DNA from: CAIYZT01 sp947461435
Lineage (GTDB): Bacteria > Pseudomonadota > Alphaproteobacteria > Rhodobacterales > Rhodobacteraceae
DNA length: 64,000 nt
Direction: 5' to 3'
NCBI GenBank assembly: GCA_965284435.1
Contig: OZ260083.1
Coordinates: 1,302,001 to 1,366,000, forward strand
In this document: positions 59,513-64,000 of the stretch, one piece after another
Layout of the letters: each line of letters begins with the position of its first letter
Numbering within the stretch: the stretch's first letter is position 1
Notes under the pieces: model-generated
Seen by the model: the letters and a program-made list of their open reading frames with translations, nothing else
Told to the model about the DNA's origin: nothing
The model's database searches: none
Program-made: the position numbers and the translations under genes

Positions 59513-61270
59513 ATGGCCGACATTTCCACTGACGTTCTGATCATCGGCACGGGTCCTGCGGGATCGTCCACGGCGGCGCTTTTGTCTTCGTCCGGCGTCG
59601 CCAACATGGTGGTCAACCGCTACCGCTGGCTTGCCAACACGCCCCGCGCCCACATCACGAACCAGCGCACGATGGAGGTGCTGCGTGACCTTGGGCCAGA
59701 GGTGGAGGCTGAAGCCTATATGCACGCCGCCCCGCAAGAGCTGATGGGGGAAAATGTATTTTGCGAAAGCCTTGCGGGTGAGGAAATTGGGCGGATGAAG
59801 AGCTGGGGCACACACCCCCTGTCCAAGGCCGAACACCTGATGTCGTCGCCGACCCAGATGAACGACTTGCCGCAGACGTTCATGGAACCCTTGCTTTTCA
59901 AGACCGCTTGCATGCGCGGTACTCAGGCGCGGATGTCGACCGAATACCTGCATCACGTGCAGGATGCCGAGGGTGTAACCACAACCTGCCTTGACCGGCT
60001 GACGGGAAAAGAGGTGACGATACGGTCGAAATTCCTTGTCGGCGCCGATGGCGGCAACTCGCTTGTCGCGGCCCAAGAGGATCTTCCCTTTGAGGGTAAA
60101 ATGGGTGTTGGCGGGTCAATGAACATCCTGTTTCGGGCCGACCTGTCGAAATACGTGGCCCACAGGCCAAGCGTTCTTTACTGGGTCATGCAGCCCGGCG
60201 CCGACGTGGGCGGCATTGGCATGGGCCTTGTCCGTATGGTGCGCCCGTGGAACGAATGGCTGATCGTTTGGGGCTATGACATTGCCCAGCCCGCACCGCA
60301 GGTGGATGCAGCCATGGCGACCGAGGTTGCCCGCCAGTTGGTCGGCGATCCAAACCTTGAGATCGAGCTGATTTCGGCCAACACCTGGACAGTCAACAAC
60401 ATGTACGCGACCCATCTGCAGAAAGACCGCGTTTTCATCATGGGCGATGCTGCACACCGCCACCCGCCGTCGAATGGCCTTGGGTCGAACACGTCGATCC
60501 AAGACGCTTTCAACCTTGCATGGAAGCTGGCCGCCGTGATCAAGGGACAGGCCACGCCCAAGCTGCTGGACAGCTACTCTGTCGAACGCGCGCCGATTGC
60601 CAAACAGATCGTCACGCGCGCCAACCAGTCCATCGGCGAATTCGGACCCATCTTTGGTGCCCTTGGGATGACAGGCGGCACCGATGTCGAGAAGATCAAG
60701 GCCAGCATGGACGCCCGGTGTGATGCGACACCCGAGGCGGAGCGGCAACGTGCAGCAATCCGTGAGGCCATTGCGTTCAAGAAATACGAATTCGACGCCC
60801 ACGGGGTTGAGATGAACCAACGCTACGCCTCGGGCGCCGTGGTCACCGATGGGCAGGTCGAACCGGCCTTTCAACTCGATGCCGAACTGCACTACCAGCC
60901 CACCACATGGCCCGGCGCGCGCCTGCCACATGTCTGGGTCTTTGACCACCAAGGTAGCCGCAAAACCTCAACCCTCGATCTGTGCGGTCATGGTCGCTTT
61001 ACCCTGCTGACAGGGATCGGGGGCGAAGCTTGGGTTGCAGCGGCAGAGGCGTTGGGCAAGGAGATGGGCATGTCCATCACCGCCCATCTGATCGGCCCGC
61101 GTCGCAAGATCACCGACCACACCGGCGACTGGGCCCGCGCGTCCGAGATTTCGGATTCCGGCTGCCTGCTGATCCGCCCCGACCATCACGTTGCATGGCG
61201 CGCCGCTGACATGACCGCCAATCCGGCGGCCGACTTGCGCCGCGCCCTGCGCGCCATCCTTGGCCATTAA
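59513..61270 (+). CDS. FAD-dependent phenol/resorcinol-type monooxygenase (TfdB/TsdB-like)
   Basis: The 585-residue group A flavin hydroxylase adds one oxygen to a phenolic ring using NAD(P)H. FAD-binding motifs are IIGTGPAGSSTAALL near the start, FLVGADGGNS mid-way, and IMGDAAHRHPPSNGLGSNTSIQD later. Long stretches such as TPRAHITNQRTMEVLRDLG and 'YVAHRPSVLYWVMQPGADVG' recall 2,4-dichlorophenol 6-monooxygenase (TfdB), whose relatives include resorcinol 4-hydroxylases. Its place just before hydroxyquinol dioxygenase suggests that it makes hydroxyquinol, for example from resorcinol or hydroquinone. The exact substrate is inferred. Confidence 0.87.
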   Translation: MADISTDVLIIGTGPAGSSTAALLSSSGVANMVVNRYRWLANTPRAHITNQRTMEVLRDLGPEVEAEAYMHAAPQELMGENVFCESLAGEEIGRMKSWGTHPLSKAEHLMSSPTQMNDLPQTFMEPLLFKTACMRGTQARMSTEYLHHVQDAEGVTTTCLDRLTGKEVTIRSKFLVGADGGNSLVAAQEDLPFEGKMGVGGSMNILFRADLSKYVAHRPSVLYWVMQPGADVGGIGMGLVRMVRPWNEWLIVWGYDIAQPAPQVDAAMATEVARQLVGDPNLEIELISANTWTVNNMYATHLQKDRVFIMGDAAHRHPPSNGLGSNTSIQDAFNLAWKLAAVIKGQATPKLLDSYSVERAPIAKQIVTRANQSIGEFGPIFGALGMTGGTDVEKIKASMDARCDATPEAERQRAAIREAIAFKKYEFDAHGVEMNQRYASGAVVTDGQVEPAFQLDAELHYQPTTWPGARLPHVWVFDHQGSRKTSTLDLCGHGRFTLLTGIGGEAWVAAAEALGKEMGMSITAHLIGPRRKITDHTGDWARASEISDSGCLLIRPDHHVAWRAADMTANPAADLRRALRAILGH

Positions 61271-61282
61271 AGGAGCCTGTCG

Positions 61283-62155
61283 ATGACCGCCCTGAAACGC
61301 CCTTGGACCAAATATCCGTATTTCGAGGAAGACACCTCTGCTGAGGTTGTCCTTGCCCGCATGGGTGCGGCGACCGACCCGCGACTGGCCGAGGTGATGA
61401 CCTCTGCCATCAAACACCTGCATGCCTTCGTCAAAGAGGTGCGCCCAACCCACGAAGAATGGCTGACTGCGATCAAGTTCCTGACCGAAACCGGCCATAT
61501 GTGCAGCGATTGGCGGCAGGAATACATCCTTTTGTCCGACACGCTGGGCGTTACCATGCTGGTCGATGCGATCAATCACAGCCATGGGGACGGCGCGACG
61601 GAAAACACCATCCTTGGTCCCTTCTACGTCGAAAACCCGCCGCACCGCGAGAATGGGGCAAATATCTGCCTTGATGGCAAGGGGGAGCCGCTGACGGTGC
61701 AAGGCAGGGTTGTCGACACAGACGGCAATCCGATTGCCGGGGCCACAGTAGATGCATGGCAAACCAACGATGACGGCTTTTATGATGTCCAGCAAAAGGG
61801 CGAACAGCCCGAGATGAACCTGCGCGGCATTTTTACGACCGACGCAAAAGGCAGCTTCAGCTTTCGCAGCGTGAAACCCCGCTACTACCCGATCCCGTTT
61901 GATGGCCCCGTCGGCAGACTGCTCGGCGCCATGCAGCGCGGCCCGAACCGTGCGGCCCATATCCATTTCATCGTCAAGGCTCCGGGTTTTGAGACCGTCA
62001 TCACCCATGTCTTCCCGCCCGACTGCCCCTATCTGGAGCTGGATGCCGTTTTTGGAGTCAAGGAAACGCTGATTGGGGATTTCCGCCAAAGCGGCACCCC
62101 ATCAGCGCCCGAATGGCAGCTTGACTGGGACTTCACTTTGGCCGCTGCCCTATGA
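61283..62155 (+). CDS. Hydroxyquinol 1,2-dioxygenase
   Basis: This non-haem Fe(III) intradiol dioxygenase opens hydroxyquinol to maleylacetate. The 290-residue protein has the helical dimerisation N-domain and the four iron ligands: Y167 in GFYDVQ, a Tyr in RYYPIPFDGP (probably Y202), and H226 and H228 in RAAHIHF. Length and the 'ILGPFYVENPPHRENGANI' segment favour the hydroxyquinol group over catechol dioxygenases, and the adjacent maleylacetate reductase supports this. It overlaps the BKACE gene by 4 bases. Confidence 0.9.
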   Translation: MTALKRPWTKYPYFEEDTSAEVVLARMGAATDPRLAEVMTSAIKHLHAFVKEVRPTHEEWLTAIKFLTETGHMCSDWRQEYILLSDTLGVTMLVDAINHSHGDGATENTILGPFYVENPPHRENGANICLDGKGEPLTVQGRVVDTDGNPIAGATVDAWQTNDDGFYDVQQKGEQPEMNLRGIFTTDAKGSFSFRSVKPRYYPIPFDGPVGRLLGAMQRGPNRAAHIHFIVKAPGFETVITHVFPPDCPYLELDAVFGVKETLIGDFRQSGTPSAPEWQLDWDFTLAAAL

Positions 62156-62979
62156 AACCTTGCATCATTTGCGTGGCAATTACCGGCTCATTGCCGCGCA
62201 AGGCTGACAACCCGGCGGTTCCGATTACGGTTGCCGAGCAGATCGAAAGCACCCATGCGGCGTTTGAAGCCGGGGCCAGCATCATGCACGCGCATGTACG
62301 CAACGACGACGAAACCCCTTCTTCCGATCCCGAGAAATTCGCCCGGCTGAAAGAGGGCATCGAAAAGTACTGCCCCGGCATGATCATCCAGTTCTCGACC
62401 GGTGGCCGTTCTGGCGCGGGGCAAGCACGCGGTGGCATGTTGCCCCTGCGGCCCGATATGGCCAGCCTTTCCGTTGGGTCGAACAACTTCCCCACCCGCG
62501 TTTACGAAAACCCCCCTGATCTTGTCGATTGGCTGGCCGCCGAAATGTTGACATATGACGTCAAGCCCGAGATCGAGGCATTCGACCTTTCCCACATTCA
62601 TCAGGCCGCAGCGATGCAACGCGACGGAAGGCTGACGTCTCCCGCCTATATCCAGTTCGTCATGGGCGTGAAGAACGCCATGCCCGCCGACCGTGAGACA
62701 TTCGATTACTATATCCGCACTGTCGAACGTCTGCTTCCGGGTTCGGAGTGGTGCGCAGCGGGCATTGGTCCGGCGCAAATCACGCTCAACGAATGGTGCG
62801 TCACTTCAGGCGGCCACGCGCGCACGGGGCTTGAAGATAACATCCGGTTGGACCGCGACACGCTCGCCCCGTCAAACGCAGCACTGGTGAACCGGCTCGT
62901 ACAGATCTGTCATCGCCACGACCGCCCTGTCGCGACGCCCTCTCAGGCCCGGGCCATGCTAGGCCTTCGCAAGATCTGA
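62152..62979 (+). CDS. BKACE-family beta-keto acid cleavage enzyme (DUF849)
   Basis: BKACE enzymes condense a beta-keto acid with acetyl-CoA and release acetoacetate plus a new acyl-CoA. This 275-residue TIM barrel has the zinc site H46 and H48 (MHAHVRND) and E228 (in GLEDNIR), matching the positions in characterised family members, and 'KPEIEAFDLSHI'. Directly after hydroxyquinol dioxygenase and in one operon with maleylacetate reductase, its likely substrate is 3-oxoadipate, giving succinyl-CoA and acetoacetate. The family assignment is secure; the substrate is inferred from context. Confidence 0.87.
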   Translation: MKPCIICVAITGSLPRKADNPAVPITVAEQIESTHAAFEAGASIMHAHVRNDDETPSSDPEKFARLKEGIEKYCPGMIIQFSTGGRSGAGQARGGMLPLRPDMASLSVGSNNFPTRVYENPPDLVDWLAAEMLTYDVKPEIEAFDLSHIHQAAAMQRDGRLTSPAYIQFVMGVKNAMPADRETFDYYIRTVERLLPGSEWCAAGIGPAQITLNEWCVTSGGHARTGLEDNIRLDRDTLAPSNAALVNRLVQICHRHDRPVATPSQARAMLGLRKI

Positions 62980-63180
62980 TACCTGCGGGTTCATCGCATG
63001 GACGATTGAGCCGCGACTGGGGTTTGGACTTTCGGGCAATAGGGGACAAGCCGCCGCGTTTGGCAGTCACAGGTGGTGCAAGTGGCACGGCAACGACTGT
63101 ATCGGTCGAGTAGGGAATGATTGGCTTTTGGTCCTCAAAGCCCCCTTCAGGGGAGGTGGCCAATCCTTCCGGAGCGATTG
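62980..63180. other. Non-coding gap after the catabolic operon
   Basis: The 201 bases between BKACE and the convergent HEPN-like gene hold no supported gene or clear terminator. A short imperfect hairpin around CCCCCTTCAGGGGAGG (about 63150-63165) is present. Confidence 0.4.
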
Positions 63181-63786
63181 TTATCGAGGAATCTTGCACT
63201 CGACCACAAAGTCTCGGAATGCGTCTGACTGAATGACTTCGGCACTGCGCGCCCTAATCTCCTGAAATTCTTCCGCCCACTGGCGAAGTTCGTCGCAATG
63301 ATGCTTGATTTGGCCAGAGGCTTCAATCAGGGCAGCCTCCGCCGCCCTGCACCCGTCGATGCTGCCAAGATCATGCAGATCGAGGAAATGGTGGACCAGA
63401 TTGTTGCGCAAGAGCACCAGTTCCTTCAGGCCTTTTTCGGCCCGTGCGAAGTCATCCGCCGAAAGCTCAAGTTGTTGGTGGACCCTGAACGCGGGCGTGT
63501 TTTCCAACCTGTCTTGCTGCTTTTCCGATAACATCTGCTTTCCTTCGGTGGTCAGGAAAGAGTCGAGCAGGTGCTTGACGAGAGTCCCAAGCGTCTTGCG
63601 GCCAATATCAGTCGAACGGATGCCTTGAGCTTCACCCAGAGATTGCGCAGACCCCGAGAAATCATGATGCGCAACGATTTCTTTCATTATAAGTTCATAT
63701 GCCTGCAGGCGCAGCACACATTGGCCCAGCAGCCGCTGAACCTCGTGCTGTCGCGTCTTCAGCCCTTCGTCGGGTGAACCCATCAT
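63181..63786 (-). CDS. Uncharacterised helical protein, possible HEPN fold
   Basis: I do not recognise this 201-residue family. It is predicted to be almost wholly alpha-helical, with charged coiled-coil-like stretches (about 10-35, 85-125, 160-190). LVLLRNNLVHHFLDLHD at about 122-138 contains R127-N-N-L-V-H132, the Rx4H core of HEPN domains found in RNases of defence and toxin-antitoxin systems. No partner nucleotidyltransferase or antitoxin gene is adjacent within the window. AGGG lies upstream of the tandem ATG at 63786/63783. Confidence 0.6.
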   Translation of the reverse strand: MMGSPDEGLKTRQHEVQRLLGQCVLRLQAYELIMKEIVAHHDFSGSAQSLGEAQGIRSTDIGRKTLGTLVKHLLDSFLTTEGKQMLSEKQQDRLENTPAFRVHQQLELSADDFARAEKGLKELVLLRNNLVHHFLDLHDLGSIDGCRAAEAALIEASGQIKHHCDELRQWAEEFQEIRARSAEVIQSDAFRDFVVECKIPR

Positions 63787-64000
63787 TTCGAACCCTACAT
63801 CTAGTTATTCTTTGCACAACTTTAGCCTGAAAAATCGAGCCACGGTACCCATTTGCTTGCTCAAACATGAAGGGGATTGGGATCGTGCCAAGGTCGGCAT
63901 GGGCGAGGGGGCGGAAATTTAGAAAATGCGGTGTTCTTACGGCGTCTTCCTAATCGGAACCGGCTCAAACCGGGCGTGGCGTGGTTGACCCGCGCAGCCT
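63787..64000. other. Right-end stretch without a recognised gene
   Basis: These 214 bases show no supported gene; a frame may begin beyond the window. The first part is AT-rich, as expected for a promoter of the minus-strand HEPN-like gene. Confidence 0.4.

Noticed and set aside
62801..63199. 132-codon reverse-strand open frame after BKACE
   Set aside because: It largely overlaps the 3' end of BKACE on the other strand, is Pro/Arg-rich and shows no recognisable domain.
63700..64000. Search for a second tRNA-Ser 3' end (attR)
   Set aside because: Only short TTCGAA-type matches were seen; no repeat of the tRNA end is present in this window.
1..64000. CRISPR array, rRNA genes or replication origin
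   Set aside because: No spaced direct repeats, rRNA-like sequence, iterons or DnaA-box cluster were noticed on reading.

Overview
The window is GC-rich (about 60-65 % by eye), densely coded alphaproteobacterial DNA. Several features point to the Rhodobacterales (Rhodobacter/Paracoccus relatives): a divergent hemN-fnrL pair sharing one perfect FNR box, a membrane-anchored cytochrome of the cy/c552 type next to pheA, trpA without trpB beside it, and many DMT, LysE, Gfo/Idh/MocA and ABC-transport genes. Assignments rest on reading translated sequence and remembered family signatures; no database search was run.

Layout. 1-2.7 kb: 3' part of nudC, an SRPBCC-fold protein, and divergent pheA and cycM. 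2.8-9.8 kb: a yejABEF-type peptide transporter followed by a translationally coupled glycosyltransferase. 9.75-11.9 kb: hemN and fnrL around an FNR box. 11.9-17.6 kb: a small unknown protein, an XRE-type regulator, a divergent GAPDH paralogue, and a minus-strand set of class III aminotransferase/phospho-lyase, APH-fold kinase and DMT permease. 17.8-30.3 kb: a large carbohydrate or polyol catabolic locus with two SDRs, an RpiR-type regulator, four Gfo/Idh/MocA oxidoreductases, a TIM-barrel isomerase and a ribose-type ABC importer.

30.3-32.2 kb: an EEP-family phosphohydrolase/nuclease, a GNAT acetyltransferase and a cold-shock gene. 32.3-43.1 kb: a urate/allantoin degradation locus (allA, allE, a puuE-uraD fusion, uraH, a LysR regulator and puuD carrying its own cytochrome c domain) with a MacA/MacB-like exporter set inside it. 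43.1-51.3 kb: lldD, a LysE exporter, a MEKHLA-domain protein, trpA, a VOC gene broken by one amber codon, a MoaD/ThiS-like protein coupled to a BNR propeller, ychF and an alkaline-phosphatase-superfamily protein.

51.4 kb to the end: a tRNA-Ser(GCT) followed by poorly coding DNA, a stand-alone AP2 DNA-binding protein and an IS3-type remnant. Then comes an aromatic catabolic operon: a divergent LysR gene, maleylacetate reductase, a complete LIV-type ABC importer with a Tat-exported binding protein, a TfdB/TsdB-like flavin monooxygenase, hydroxyquinol 1,2-dioxygenase and a BKACE-family enzyme. Read as a pathway, an imported phenolic (possibly resorcinol-like) is hydroxylated to hydroxyquinol, cleaved to maleylacetate and reduced to 3-oxoadipate. 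BKACE could then cleave 3-oxoadipate with acetyl-CoA to give succinyl-CoA and acetoacetate, standing in for PcaIJ plus PcaF. A possible HEPN-fold protein closes the window. The layout looks like a tRNA-associated island, but no integrase or second attachment site is visible here.
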